Shown here piece after piece: positions 7,919 to 17,004 of a stretch of 64,000 nt of DNA. The position numbers were made by a program, and so were the translations under genes. Position 1 is the first letter of the stretch. Each line of letters starts with the position of its first letter. Origin of the DNA: Pontibacter aydingkolensis (GTDB lineage Bacteria > Bacteroidota > Bacteroidia > Cytophagales > Hymenobacteraceae); assembly GCF_019443125.1 (NCBI RefSeq), contig NZ_JAHYXK010000010.1, positions 120,260 to 184,259 of the forward strand, given 5' to 3'. The notes under the pieces were generated by a model. The model was given only the letters and a program-made list of their open reading frames with translations. It was not told where the DNA came from and made no database searches.

Positions 7919-8737
7919 ATGGATTTAGACGATAATAAACCGGGAACCGCCCCTACCCGACGCAGATTTGTGACAACACGCAGGCTCGACAGGATGTTTG
8001 TGGAGCTGGCCAGTGTGTATCGCTTTATTGCACGTTTCTTTAAAGAGGTGTGGTTTCCTCCTTATGAGTTTAAAGAGATCATCAAGCAATGCTACGAAAT
8101 TGGGGTGCGCTCTCTGCCACTTATCTCTTTAACAGGCTTTATCATTGGCATTGTATTCACCAACCAGTCGCGGCCTTCGCTGGCAGGGTTTGGTGCAACT
8201 GCTTTGTTGCCGGCGCTTATCTCGGTAGCTATTGTAAGGGCCATGGGGCCGCTTGTAACGGCGCTTATTGCCGCTGGCAGGGTTGGCTCTAACATCGGTG
8301 CCGAGCTGGGCTCTATGCGCGTTACCGAGCAGATAGATGCCATGGAGGTGTCTGCCACTAACCCATTCAAGTTTCTTGTGGTAAGCCGGGTGCTGGCATC
8401 TACTTTCATGATTCCGGCCTTAACAATGTATACCACGTTCGTATCGTTACTAGGTGGTTATTTAAACGTGCACCAGAACGAACTTACCACCCTTACCACG
8501 TTCTTTTACCAGGTGTTCGACGCCATTACGTTTCTCGATATCATTGCCTCTTCGGTTAAGTCGGTGATATTTGGATTTACGATCGGCATGGTGGGCTGCT
8601 ATAAAGGCTACAACTCATCTAAAGGCACAGAAGGTGTAGGCAAGGCAGCCAACTCGTCGGTGGTAACGGCTATGTTCCTTATTTTTATTGAAGAGCTGCT
8701 CATTATGCAGATCATTAACGCGATAAGAGCTGTTTAA
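7919..8737 (+). CDS. mlaE: MlaE-family lipid ABC transporter permease
   Basis: A 272-residue integral membrane permease of the MlaE/YrbE family. The core is typical: PLISLTGFIIGIVFTNQ, GPLVTALIAAGRVGSNIGAELGSMRVTEQIDAMEV (about 117-150) and FGFTIGMVGCYKG near the C-terminus. It forms the inner-membrane channel of an MCE system moving phospholipids or other lipids between membranes. The basic N-terminal extension (RRRFVTTRRLDR) is cytoplasmic. It is the first gene of a three-gene operon, five bases before the ATPase gene. Confidence 0.95.
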   Translation: MDLDDNKPGTAPTRRRFVTTRRLDRMFVELASVYRFIARFFKEVWFPPYEFKEIIKQCYEIGVRSLPLISLTGFIIGIVFTNQSRPSLAGFGATALLPALISVAIVRAMGPLVTALIAAGRVGSNIGAELGSMRVTEQIDAMEVSATNPFKFLVVSRVLASTFMIPALTMYTTFVSLLGGYLNVHQNELTTLTTFFYQVFDAITFLDIIASSVKSVIFGFTIGMVGCYKGYNSSKGTEGVGKAANSSVVTAMFLIFIEELLIMQIINAIRAV

Positions 8738-8742
8738 CACCT

Positions 8743-9522
8743 ATGGAGGCAAAAGAGATAAACCCCAATATAGATAGAACCGAGAAAGTGATCTCTATCC
8801 GGGGCCTTAAAAAGGCGTTCGACGATTTTGAGGTGCTAAAGGGTGTGGACCTTGACTTGTACAAAGGCGAGAACCTGGTGGTGCTGGGGCGGTCAGGTAC
8901 GGGTAAATCTGTTTTGATAAAGATAATATCCGGTTTACTGCAGGCCGACGAAGGACAAGTGAACGTACTTGGCAGAGAAGTAGGAAACCTTACCCCGAAA
9001 GAACTGGACGCGCTACGGCTAAAGATCGGCTTCTCTTTCCAGAACAGTGCTTTGTACGATAGTATGACGGTGCGAGAAAACCTGGAGTTTCCGTTGGTAA
9101 GGCATGCTAAAGAGATGACAGAAGCGGACCGCGACCGGATAATACGTTTTGTGCTGGAGGCAGTGGGACTTTCACAGGCCATCAACCAGATGCCATCAGA
9201 GCTTTCCGGAGGGCAACGTAAACGTATTGGTATTGCGCGTACATTAATCCTTAAACCCGAGATCATGCTGTACGACGAACCGACAGCAGGCCTTGACCCA
9301 ATTACAAGTATAGAAATTAACAAGCTGATAAACGAAGTTCAGCGCAGGTTCAATACCTCCTCTATCATCATCACCCATGACCTAACCTGCGCGCGTGCCG
9401 TAGGAGACAGAGTAGTGATGTTGCTCGAAGGCCAGTTTCAGCGCCAAGGCAAATTTGAGGATGTGTTTGACACCAAAGATGAACGCGTAAAGGCTTTTTA
9501 TAACTACAACTTTATAGACTAA
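8743..9522 (+). CDS. mlaF: MlaF-family lipid ABC transporter ATP-binding protein
   Basis: A 259-residue ABC ATPase that powers the MlaE permease. Walker A is GRSGTGKS, the Q-loop region FSFQNSALYDSMTV, the signature LSGGQRKRIGIARTL, Walker B IMLYDEPTAGLDP, and the switch His is in IITHD. Organisation and length match MlaF/YrbF. The stop codon directly abuts the ATG of the MCE gene. Confidence 0.96.
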   Translation: MEAKEINPNIDRTEKVISIRGLKKAFDDFEVLKGVDLDLYKGENLVVLGRSGTGKSVLIKIISGLLQADEGQVNVLGREVGNLTPKELDALRLKIGFSFQNSALYDSMTVRENLEFPLVRHAKEMTEADRDRIIRFVLEAVGLSQAINQMPSELSGGQRKRIGIARTLILKPEIMLYDEPTAGLDPITSIEINKLINEVQRRFNTSSIIITHDLTCARAVGDRVVMLLEGQFQRQGKFEDVFDTKDERVKAFYNYNFID

Positions 9523-10551
9523 ATGAGTTCTGCAGATAATAAACGTACCATAATAGTAGGTATTTTCGTATTCCTGGCTATTGTAATCCTGGTGGCAGGC
9601 ATTTTTACACTGGCTGGCCAGCAGAAGCGCCTGATCAGCACTATTTCCGTTATAGCCATTTTTGATGATGTGGCTGGTCTTAAGAAGGGAAATAATGTAT
9701 GGTTCTCGGGAGTGAAGATCGGTACAATTAAGTCGATTGACCTGTATGGCGATGCGCAGGTGAAGGTAACCATGAATATTGAGGAAAGTGCCCAGCAGTA
9801 TATCCGCGAAAACTCTGTTGCCCGCATCAGCTCCGAAAGCTTTATCGGCAACAAGAATATTGTAATTGAAGGAGGCACACAATCGGCAGCCGCGATAGAG
9901 GACGGCGACGTAATAACGGCCATTAACCCCCTGAACACCGACGACCTGATGGAGACACTCCAGAAGAACAACAAGAACCTGGTAGCCATTACCGACGATT
10001 TTAAAGTACTTACTTCCCGGCTCGTGGAGGGCGAGGGAACTATAGGCGCCATACTTACGGATACCGTAATGGCTGATAACTTCAGGACGATGGTAGCCAA
10101 CCTGCAGCAGACTTCCAGAAGAACAGTGGCGGCATCTAATGAGCTATCCAGATTTACTTCCAAGCTTAACAGCCCCAATGGCCTGGCCAACAATATTGCA
10201 ACCGACACCGTGGTTTACAGCAGGCTAAGAAGCTCTATGGCCGAACTGAATGAGGCCACTAAAGCGGCCGCCTCAATGATGGAAACCCTGGAGACAACAA
10301 GCAAGCGCCTCAACAACCAGAATAATGCGGCGGGTGTTCTGCTCTCAGACGAACAGTTTGCGCGCCAGCTACAGCGCACCATGCAGAACCTGGAAACAAG
10401 CAGCCAGAAGTTTGACCAGAACATGGAAGCACTGCAAAGCAACATCCTTTTCAGGGGCTTTTTCAGGAAACAGGCAAAAGAGCAGGAAAAGCAACAGGAA
10501 CAGTTAAAAGAACTACTGGAATCACAGCCTGACACTACAAACCGGCAGTAG
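9523..10551 (+). CDS. mlaD: MCE-domain (MlaD family) substrate-binding protein
   Basis: A 342-residue protein anchored by one N-terminal helix (about 9-29, IIVGIFVFLAIVILVAGIF), followed by the MCE domain (about 38-115: DDVAGLKKGNNVWFSGVKIGTIKSI) and a long helical, Gln/Asn-rich coiled-coil region to the C-terminus. MCE hexamers bind and shuttle lipids in the periplasm. Proteobacterial MlaD is much shorter; the long helical tail may form part of a trans-periplasmic path, as in larger MCE proteins (inference). No mlaB or mlaC homologue is nearby. Confidence 0.92.
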   Translation: MSSADNKRTIIVGIFVFLAIVILVAGIFTLAGQQKRLISTISVIAIFDDVAGLKKGNNVWFSGVKIGTIKSIDLYGDAQVKVTMNIEESAQQYIRENSVARISSESFIGNKNIVIEGGTQSAAAIEDGDVITAINPLNTDDLMETLQKNNKNLVAITDDFKVLTSRLVEGEGTIGAILTDTVMADNFRTMVANLQQTSRRTVAASNELSRFTSKLNSPNGLANNIATDTVVYSRLRSSMAELNEATKAAASMMETLETTSKRLNNQNNAAGVLLSDEQFARQLQRTMQNLETSSQKFDQNMEALQSNILFRGFFRKQAKEQEKQQEQLKELLESQPDTTNRQ

Positions 10552-10580
10552 CTTTTGGTTAATCTTTATTCGAAATGTAG

Positions 10581-10600
10581 AGACGCAATACTTTGCGTCT
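10581..10600. repeat. Short dispersed palindrome AGACGCAA-TACT-TTGCGTCT
   Basis: Eight-base arms AGACGCAA/TTGCGTCT flank TACT. With the preceding text (aatgtag) it matches the reverse complements of 772-791 and, with one substitution, 43672-43691. It lies between mlaD and the bidirectional terminator. Confidence 0.65.
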
Positions 10601-10704
10601 CCCTATGAAACAATAGCCTCGAAAGCTCGCAAAAGCTGAGTTGCTGCTTGCTCTTAACCAAAGTATACCGAACAAAGGCTGTCACAAATCAGAAAGGGCC
10701 ATAT

Positions 10705-10750
10705 AACAAAAGAGGCGGTGCTGATCTGAATCGGCACCGCCTCTTTTGTT
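10705..10750. terminator. Bidirectional intrinsic terminator between mlaD and the HIT gene
   Basis: A perfect 17-base stem (10705-10721 with 10734-10750) with a 12-base loop has A-rich and T-rich outer ends, so it can stop transcription from both sides. The core is GAGGCGGTGC/GCACCGCCTC. Confidence 0.9.
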
Positions 10751-10766
10751 TGTACTTTTCAGATGA

Positions 10767-11165
10767 CTACACGTGGTATTCAGCGCGTATCTTTTCTGCA
10801 ACCTCTTCCATTTCCTCTTTGCTAAACTCCTGCTTGTTGGCGAAGTTCATGTCCTGCATGCTGTTAAGCGGAATAAGGTGCACATGGGCATGTGGCACTT
10901 CAAGGCCAACTACGGCAACGCCTATTCTGTTGCAGGGTATAGCCTTTTTAATTGCTTTAGATACTTCTTTCGCAAAAGCCATCAGGCCCAGGTACAAGTC
11001 ATCGTCCAGGTCAAAAATATAATCCACCTGCTCCTTCGGTATTACTAAAGTATGGCCTTTGGTGGTCGGAAAAACATCCAAAAAGGCAAGGAAACGCTCA
11101 TTCTCTGCTATTTTATAAGCAGCGATCTCTCCTTTCACAATCTTTGTAAATATCGAAGGCTCCAT
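10767..11165 (-). CDS. HIT family hydrolase
   Basis: A 132-residue histidine-triad protein. The triad HAHVHLIP is at about 93-100 and TTKGHTLVIPK at 34-44 is the substrate-side conserved segment. HIT proteins hydrolyse or transfer nucleotidyl groups from substrates such as AMP-lysine or adenosine phosphoramidates. It follows greA by three bases and is probably its operon partner. It ends at the bidirectional terminator shared with mlaD. Confidence 0.93.
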   Translation of the reverse strand: MEPSIFTKIVKGEIAAYKIAENERFLAFLDVFPTTKGHTLVIPKEQVDYIFDLDDDLYLGLMAFAKEVSKAIKKAIPCNRIGVAVVGLEVPHAHVHLIPLNSMQDMNFANKQEFSKEEMEEVAEKIRAEYHV

Positions 11166-11168
11166 GGT

Positions 11169-11642
11169 TTATCGGCTTATTTCTAAGATCTCGAACTGTA
11201 TTTTACCGGCAGGAATGGTGATCTCGGCCACATCGCCTACTGATTTGCCAAGCAAACCTTTACCAATCGGCGACTTAACAGACAATTTGCCTGCTGCCAA
11301 ATCAGCCTCTTCCTCTGCCACTAGTAAATAGTCTACTACCATATTGTTCTTAAGGTTCTTTATTTTAACCTTAGATAATATCAACGCCTTACTGGCATCC
11401 AGGTTCGACTCATCTATCAAACGGGCATTGCCCACGATCTCCTCCATTTTGGCGATCTTCAGTTCCAGGTGCCCTTGCGCATCTTTGGCAGCATCGTATT
11501 CTGCGTTCTCGCTCAGGTCACCTTTATCGCGTGCCTCAGCTAGCTGGCGCGCCACTTCAGAGCGGCCTTTTGTCTTGAGCTCAGCCAGTTCGTCTTTCAG
11601 TTTCTGCAAACCTTCTGCTGTGTAATAAGAAATGTTGCTCAT
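11169..11642 (-). CDS. greA: Transcription elongation factor GreA
   Basis: A 157-residue protein, started at the ATG giving MSNISYYTAEGLQKLKDEL, since the open frame's extra 11 codons are not family-like. The N-terminal coiled coil carries the tip acidic residues (GDLSENAEYDAAKDAQ, about 42-57), which reach into the RNA polymerase secondary channel to stimulate transcript cleavage. The C-terminal FKBP-like domain includes SPIGKGLLGKSVGDVAEI. A strong terminator-like hairpin lies 30 bases upstream of the start, in what should be the greA leader. It is followed at once by the HIT gene. Confidence 0.96.
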   Translation of the reverse strand: MSNISYYTAEGLQKLKDELAELKTKGRSEVARQLAEARDKGDLSENAEYDAAKDAQGHLELKIAKMEEIVGNARLIDESNLDASKALILSKVKIKNLKNNMVVDYLLVAEEEADLAAGKLSVKSPIGKGLLGKSVGDVAEITIPAGKIQFEILEISR

Positions 11643-11671
11643 AGTTATGTTATCATGTTTAAAACACAAAA

Positions 11672-11712
11672 GCAAAAAGAACGGTTATGGCGTGCATAAC
11701 CGTTCTTTTTGC
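11672..11712 (-). terminator. Intrinsic terminator upstream of greA (possible leader attenuator)
   Basis: A perfect 18-base stem (11672-11689 with 11695-11712), five-base loop, is followed on the minus strand by a T-rich run ending about 10 bases before the greA ATG. It could end the dehydrogenase transcript, or attenuate greA if the greA promoter lies upstream of it. Confidence 0.85.
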
Positions 11713-12075
11713 CAAATATGTAAATTTATTTAATCCTTTTCCAGTATGGGGGCATGTATATTTAAACAAGCCTCCAAAGTTTTAGCATAAGCGCCAACTT
11801 CTATCCTAAAATAGGGCCAGGAGCTACTCTCATCGGCCTCGACTTAGGCAAATATACAAATTTTGGAACACAAGAAACAATATGTTTTTAAATGATTCTG
11901 CAAAGCCTGACTGGGCGATACAAAAGTATAAAATGCACCGGCGGTAATGGTTATACTTCTAAACGGGGCAATAAGGTTGGCTGAGAATTAGTTATTTTAA
12001 AATCTACCCCACTTCTCCGCCATTTTATCCGGTATAGCTGATAGTCAAGCAATCCAAAGAATTTCAGTTTGTTTA
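11713..12075. other. Gene-free stretch upstream of greA
   Basis: About 360 AT-rich bases between the dehydrogenase stop and the greA-leader hairpin. It holds scattered AAGTATA words but no ORF I believe. It probably contains the greA promoter. Confidence 0.45.
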
Positions 12076-13017
12076 TTATGTTAAATTGCTTTGCTGTAAT
12101 CTTTTGATCTTCTCTACCAGCACCTCATTTATCTTTACATAAGACTCGTGTGTCCAGCCTGCGATGTGTGGGGTAAGTATAACATTGTTAGCCTGCGCCA
12201 GGTAACCAAATGTTTGTAGCTGCTTCTCAGTTAAAGTATGGAGCTTCTCGTTTTCCAGCACATCCAGGGCAGCGCCTTTTATACTTCCGGTCTTCAGGTG
12301 CTCTACTACTGCATTCTGGTCAGCTACATCGCCGCGCGAGGTATTCAGAAACCAAATTGGTTTCTGGAAGCCAGCAAAAAAGGCATCATTGGCAAAGTTC
12401 AGGTTTTCATGAATGTAGGGTATATGCAGGCTTACGATATCAGCATCTTGCTGCAGTTGCTCCAGCGAAACGCTTTCTGCAGGTTCAGTAATTTTTTCAG
12501 GCGCATACTTATCAAACGCAAGAATGCGACAGCCAAAACCACTTAGTACTCTGGCAAAGCTCTGGCCCATGTTTCCGTAGCCGATAATACCCACGGTTTT
12601 ACCACTTATCTCTTCTCCTCTGTTGTCTTCGCGCAGCCATACTTTATCGCGCACCTGCTTATCGCCTCGTACAATATTTCGCATCAGAGATATCAGCAAC
12701 CCTAAGGCAAATTCTCCTACCGCTTGTCTGTTGCCTTCGTTGGCTCCAATTAGGGCTATATTTCTCTCCTGCAGCGCATCGGCATCAATGTTATCCACGC
12801 CGGCTCCTGCTCTGGCTATAAACTTCAGCTTATCGGCATACTTTAGAGTATCAGCCGTGATACGCATTTTGCTGCGCACGATCAGGCCATCAAAATCTGC
12901 CAGGGCTTCGCATACATCCAATGGTTTTATGTCAGGTCTGTAATCGGCCATCATCCCTATACTTTCCAGCATCGGAAATATACTTGGGTGAATCTCGTCG
13001 ATGATGAGAACTTTCAT
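12076..13017 (-). CDS. D-2-hydroxyacid dehydrogenase, probable phosphoglycerate dehydrogenase
   Basis: Started at the ATG giving MKVLIIDEIHPSIFPMLE (313 residues), the usual beginning for the family; the frame stays open 30 codons further upstream. The Rossmann motif is GIIGYGNMGQ. Catalytic Arg lies in NTSRGD or the GAGVDNID region, with Glu and then His in TPHIAGWTHE. It lacks the C-terminal ACT domain of classical SerA, so it belongs to the short serine-pathway type common in Bacteroidota, or to another NAD-dependent 2-hydroxyacid reductase. It stands alone, without serC or serB nearby, so the substrate is inferred. Confidence 0.82.
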   Translation of the reverse strand: MKVLIIDEIHPSIFPMLESIGMMADYRPDIKPLDVCEALADFDGLIVRSKMRITADTLKYADKLKFIARAGAGVDNIDADALQERNIALIGANEGNRQAVGEFALGLLISLMRNIVRGDKQVRDKVWLREDNRGEEISGKTVGIIGYGNMGQSFARVLSGFGCRILAFDKYAPEKITEPAESVSLEQLQQDADIVSLHIPYIHENLNFANDAFFAGFQKPIWFLNTSRGDVADQNAVVEHLKTGSIKGAALDVLENEKLHTLTEKQLQTFGYLAQANNVILTPHIAGWTHESYVKINEVLVEKIKRLQQSNLT

Positions 13018-13266
13018 TTTTGTCTGATGTGATTGAGCAGGCAGATTAATTGATTCCATTTTAGAATGATGCGGGAAGTATACTTTCACTTGTATAAAGC
13101 TACACAAATGAGTAATTGAAATTTATAAAGTAGATGCGAATTTATACTTTAGATAATCCTTTTAGCACATCTGATAAGGACCCTATCCTCTTAAACCTGC
13201 AAATAAATCGTGTTTAATCTATTAAATCATCATTAGTCTGTGATAAGATCAATTTAATCTGTGGTC

Positions 13267-14616
13267 CTAATACAGCAGGTGCGCCACACCAAAGTATATG
13301 GTTAGGCCCAGTAAGTCGTTGGCTGTGGTGATAAACGGCCCGGCAGCCACGGCAGGGTTAATACCAAATTTATCGAGGATCATCGGGGTAATAGTTCCCA
13401 TAAGCGATGCCAGCATAACCACGGAAAACAGCGCCACCGAAACCACTATAGACAAAGTAATATCGTTGCGGAAAAGATACGTAAAACTGAACACCAGTAT
13501 CGAAATGATCAGGGCATTGAGCAGAGCAACAAGCACCATCTTGAAAATACGCTGGGCAAAGTTCTCGAACATTACCGCGTTAGATGATAGGGTTTGGATG
13601 ATAATGGACGAAGATTGTATACCAACATTACCGCCTGTTGCTGTGATAAGCGGCACAAAAAGCGCCAGGGCAGGAAGTATGGCAATGTCTTTTTCAAAGA
13701 AACCCATGAACTGGGCAGCCAGCAAACCGCCCACCATACCAATGATCAGCCAGGGTAAACGCGAACGGGAAATACGGAATACGCTGTCATCTTCTTCTAC
13801 ATTCTCAGAGATACCCGTCATCAACTGGCGGCTCAGTTCAGCCTGCTCCTGCATAACGTCTACCACGTCGTCGATGGTGATGCGGCCTAACAACCTGCCT
13901 TGTATGTTTACTACAGGTATAGCTTCCAGGTCATACTTCTGCATTACGCTTACCACCTCGTTCTCATCCCTGAACGATTCTATCGAGATCACATCCGGGT
14001 TGTAGATATCCTTTACCAGCTTATCATCTTTAGAAAGCAAAAGCGCCTTAACACTTACACGGCCTACCAATATGTCGCGGTTATCAACTACATACACTGT
14101 ATAAATGCGCGACACATCCTCTGCCTGCCGGCGAATCTCTTCTATACACTGCCTTACGCGCCAGTTCAGGTTTACTTTGATAAGCTCTTTTGCCATCAAA
14201 CCACCTGCACAGTCTTCTTCGTAGTGCAGCAGGTCCAGGATGTCCTTTGCTTTATCCTCGTTCTCGATTAAGGCAATTACCTCTTCCCGCCGCTGCACCG
14301 ACTGCTCGTTCAGAATATCCACGGCATCGTCGGAATGCATCAGGTTGATATAACGGGCAATCTCGGCGCTGGTAAAGTAATCCAGGAAATCCTCCCGTAT
14401 ATCGTAGTCCAGGTCGCTCAGGATCTCAGCTCCCACCTCCGGCGGCAGCAGGTCCATCACATACTTCGACTCGTTGGCATCTAGTTCGTAGAGCACCGTG
14501 GTAATATCGGCCGGGTGCATGTCTTCCATCGAACTCAGGATAAGGTCGTTATCCCGGCGTTCTATGGCCTGCTCTACCTGCTCAATAAAATCACGTGTAA
14601 TCTCTAGTTGCTGCAT
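13267..14616 (-). CDS. mgtE: MgtE-type magnesium transporter
   Basis: A 449-residue Mg2+ channel/transporter. The N-terminal helical MgtE_N domain (about 1-125, including MHPADITTVLYELD), two CBS domains (about 130-250) and a five-helix membrane domain (about 275-449, with GGNVGIQSS and GPFITTANDLLGLTIYF) are in the family order. The cytosolic part senses intracellular Mg2+ and gates the pore. It begins one base after the rsmA stop, so the two are probably co-transcribed. No Mg2+ riboswitch fits in the available leader. Confidence 0.95.
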   Translation of the reverse strand: MQQLEITRDFIEQVEQAIERRDNDLILSSMEDMHPADITTVLYELDANESKYVMDLLPPEVGAEILSDLDYDIREDFLDYFTSAEIARYINLMHSDDAVDILNEQSVQRREEVIALIENEDKAKDILDLLHYEEDCAGGLMAKELIKVNLNWRVRQCIEEIRRQAEDVSRIYTVYVVDNRDILVGRVSVKALLLSKDDKLVKDIYNPDVISIESFRDENEVVSVMQKYDLEAIPVVNIQGRLLGRITIDDVVDVMQEQAELSRQLMTGISENVEEDDSVFRISRSRLPWLIIGMVGGLLAAQFMGFFEKDIAILPALALFVPLITATGGNVGIQSSSIIIQTLSSNAVMFENFAQRIFKMVLVALLNALIISILVFSFTYLFRNDITLSIVVSVALFSVVMLASLMGTITPMILDKFGINPAVAAGPFITTANDLLGLTIYFGVAHLLY

Positions 14617-14617
14617 A

Positions 14618-15403
14618 CTATTGCTGTGTATTCTGCTCTACAAGTTGGGTCAATGCTATAAAATCCTGCACCGAAAGCTGCTCGGCGCGCTTGTCGAAAA
14701 CAGGCTGTACTGTAACTTCGGGTGGCAAGTTATAACTTCGCAGTGAGTTACGCAGCGTTTTGCGTCTTGTTCCGAAACTTAATTTAACTACCTGAAAAAA
14801 TAGTTTCTCGTTACAAGCCAGCTTTTCTACTTCGTTTCGCACCAGGCTAATCACCGCAGACTTTACTTTCGGCGGCGGATTAAACACCTTCTCTCCTACG
14901 GTAAACTTGTAATCTATCTTATAGAATGCCTGCAGCAGTACGCTAAGTATACCATAGGTTTTGGAGCCCGGAGGTGCGGCAATACGCTCCGCTACTTCCT
15001 TCTGGATCATACACACCACTTCGGGCACCACATCGCGCTGCTCCAGCACTTTAAAAAATATCTGGCTCGATATGTTGTAAGGGAAGTTACCAATGATGGC
15101 AAACGGACCAGGAAACAGCTTACTTAAATCTGTTTTCAGAAAGTCAGCAGAGATGATGCGGTCACCCAAAGTCGGAAAATGCTCCTGCAGGTACGCAATA
15201 GATTCTCTGTCGATGTCAACGACTGTAGTTCTGTACTCGGGGTGTTTAATAAGATACTGTGTGAGCACGCCCATGCCCGGACCAATCTCCAGTACATCCT
15301 TCACGCCACGGTGCAGGGTTAGCTGCTCTACAATTTTTATGGCGATGTTCTGGTCTACCAGAAAGTGCTGGCCCAGGTGCTTTTTTGGTCTTACGTTACC
15401 CAC
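14618..15403 (-). CDS. rsmA: 16S rRNA adenine dimethyltransferase RsmA/KsgA
   Basis: A 261-residue SAM-dependent enzyme that dimethylates two adjacent adenines in the 3'-terminal helix of 16S rRNA during small-subunit maturation. Signatures are KKHLGQHFL (7-15), the SAM loop LEIGPGMGVLT, and the catalytic NFPYNISS. Length is typical. It is the first gene of a unit with mgtE and is divergent from pepA. Confidence 0.97.
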   Translation of the reverse strand: MGNVRPKKHLGQHFLVDQNIAIKIVEQLTLHRGVKDVLEIGPGMGVLTQYLIKHPEYRTTVVDIDRESIAYLQEHFPTLGDRIISADFLKTDLSKLFPGPFAIIGNFPYNISSQIFFKVLEQRDVVPEVVCMIQKEVAERIAAPPGSKTYGILSVLLQAFYKIDYKFTVGEKVFNPPPKVKSAVISLVRNEVEKLACNEKLFFQVVKLSFGTRRKTLRNSLRSYNLPPEVTVQPVFDKRAEQLSVQDFIALTQLVEQNTQQ

Positions 15404-15563
15404 GTTATACTTTTTAGGAGCCTGAGTTTCAAAAAGTATACTTTTCGGCTCAATCTCGTTATACCTTACATTGTAAAGCCGGCAAAGCTTTTAGCAGCAA
15501 GCCTGGCTTTTCGCATTACGTATTATACTTACTATATTGCGCACTCAAAGATACGAACGACAA

Positions 15564-16997
15564 ATGCCAACACAACTTAAATACGACACAAGCTTAGCTA
15601 AAAATACCGACCTGGCTATAATAATAGCCAAAGAGGCGGTAAGTCAGGTGCAGGAACTGCAGCCGGAAGAGCAAAACTATGTGCAGCAGCAGGTAGACCA
15701 GGACGCGAAGTTCATTTATCTGAACCGCTACTCGCACCGTGTATATGTGCTGGTAACACCAGAGGCTAAAACAGAGAACCTGAAAAAAGAGGCGCTGCGC
15801 CAGGCAGGTCATGCCTTATTAAAGCAACTTAAAACCGACAAGGCAGAGCAGGTAACCATACTTGATAAAACAAACTCGCAGGCAAGTTTATACTTAGCCG
15901 AAGGCTTATACTTAAGCAACTACCAGCACCTGAAGTATAAAACCAAAGACCCGAAGCCAACTACCCTGCAAACCATCACCATTGCCGACGAAAGTATAAA
16001 CGAGCAGGATGTGCAGGAACTGGCCAATGTGCTGGAGGCAGTATATAAAGTACGCGACCTGATAAACGAACCGCACAGCCACCAGTCTGCGCCGCAGTTT
16101 AGCGAGCAGTTAGAAGCACTAGCCAATGAGGGAGGCTTTGACATTGAGATATTGGATGAGCTGAGAATTCAGAGCCTGAAGATGGGTGGCTTACTGGCCG
16201 TAAACCAGGGCAGCGAAGAACCAGCCACCTTTAACATATTAGAGTGGAAACCTGAGAACGCCAAAAACTCAAAACCTTACGTGCTGGTAGGCAAAGGCGT
16301 GGTATACGATACCGGCGGACTAAGCTTAAAGCCAACACCGCAATCCATGGATTACATGAAGTCTGATATGGCCGGCGCCGCTGCTGTAACCGGTGTACTT
16401 TATGCCGCTGCTAAAAACAATCTGCCTTTACATATTATAGCATTGATTCCGGCAACCGATAACCGCCCTGGCGGACAGGCTGTAGCCCCAGGCGATGTAA
16501 TCACCATGCACAACGGCATGACAGTGGAAGTACTGAACACGGATGCTGAAGGCAGGCTTATACTTGCAGATGCTTTAAGTTTTGCCAAAAAGTATAACCC
16601 GGAACTGGTGATAGACATGGCTACTTTAACTGGCTCTGCGATGCGGGCAGTTGGCAAAGAAGGCCTCGTAGTAATGGGCACTGCAGGCGAAGAAATAATG
16701 GCTGGCCTTAAAGCTGCTGGAGACAACGTGCACGAACGTACCGTAGAATTTCCGTTGTGGGATGAGTACAGAAAACAACTTGATTCCGACATTGCAGACC
16801 TGAAAAACCTTGGTGGCGCAGATGCTGGCCATATTACGGCAGGCAAGTTTTTAGAAGAGTTTACAGATTACCCTTGGGTGCACTTTGATATTGCCGGTAC
16901 AGCCTACCTCCACGCCGAGGATTCATACAGAGGCAAGTTAGCGACAGGCTCAGGCGTTCGTTTGGTTTACAACTACCTAAGCACCCAGGCACGATAA
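15564..16997 (+). CDS. pepA: Leucyl aminopeptidase (M17 family)
   Basis: Started at the ATG giving MPTQLKYDTSLAKNTDLA (477 residues); nine further open codons upstream are unlike the family. The C-terminal catalytic domain has VGKGVVYDTGGLSLK, DMAGAAAV and the M17 signature NTDAEGRLILADAL, which supply the two-metal site. These enzymes remove N-terminal residues from peptides in the cytosol. The N-terminal domain is divergent, as usual. It is followed after seven bases by pdxA. The frame contains several AAGTATA/TATACTT words in different reading frames. Confidence 0.93.
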   Translation: MPTQLKYDTSLAKNTDLAIIIAKEAVSQVQELQPEEQNYVQQQVDQDAKFIYLNRYSHRVYVLVTPEAKTENLKKEALRQAGHALLKQLKTDKAEQVTILDKTNSQASLYLAEGLYLSNYQHLKYKTKDPKPTTLQTITIADESINEQDVQELANVLEAVYKVRDLINEPHSHQSAPQFSEQLEALANEGGFDIEILDELRIQSLKMGGLLAVNQGSEEPATFNILEWKPENAKNSKPYVLVGKGVVYDTGGLSLKPTPQSMDYMKSDMAGAAAVTGVLYAAAKNNLPLHIIALIPATDNRPGGQAVAPGDVITMHNGMTVEVLNTDAEGRLILADALSFAKKYNPELVIDMATLTGSAMRAVGKEGLVVMGTAGEEIMAGLKAAGDNVHERTVEFPLWDEYRKQLDSDIADLKNLGGADAGHITAGKFLEEFTDYPWVHFDIAGTAYLHAEDSYRGKLATGSGVRLVYNYLSTQAR

Positions 16998-17004
16998 GTA
17001 TAAA

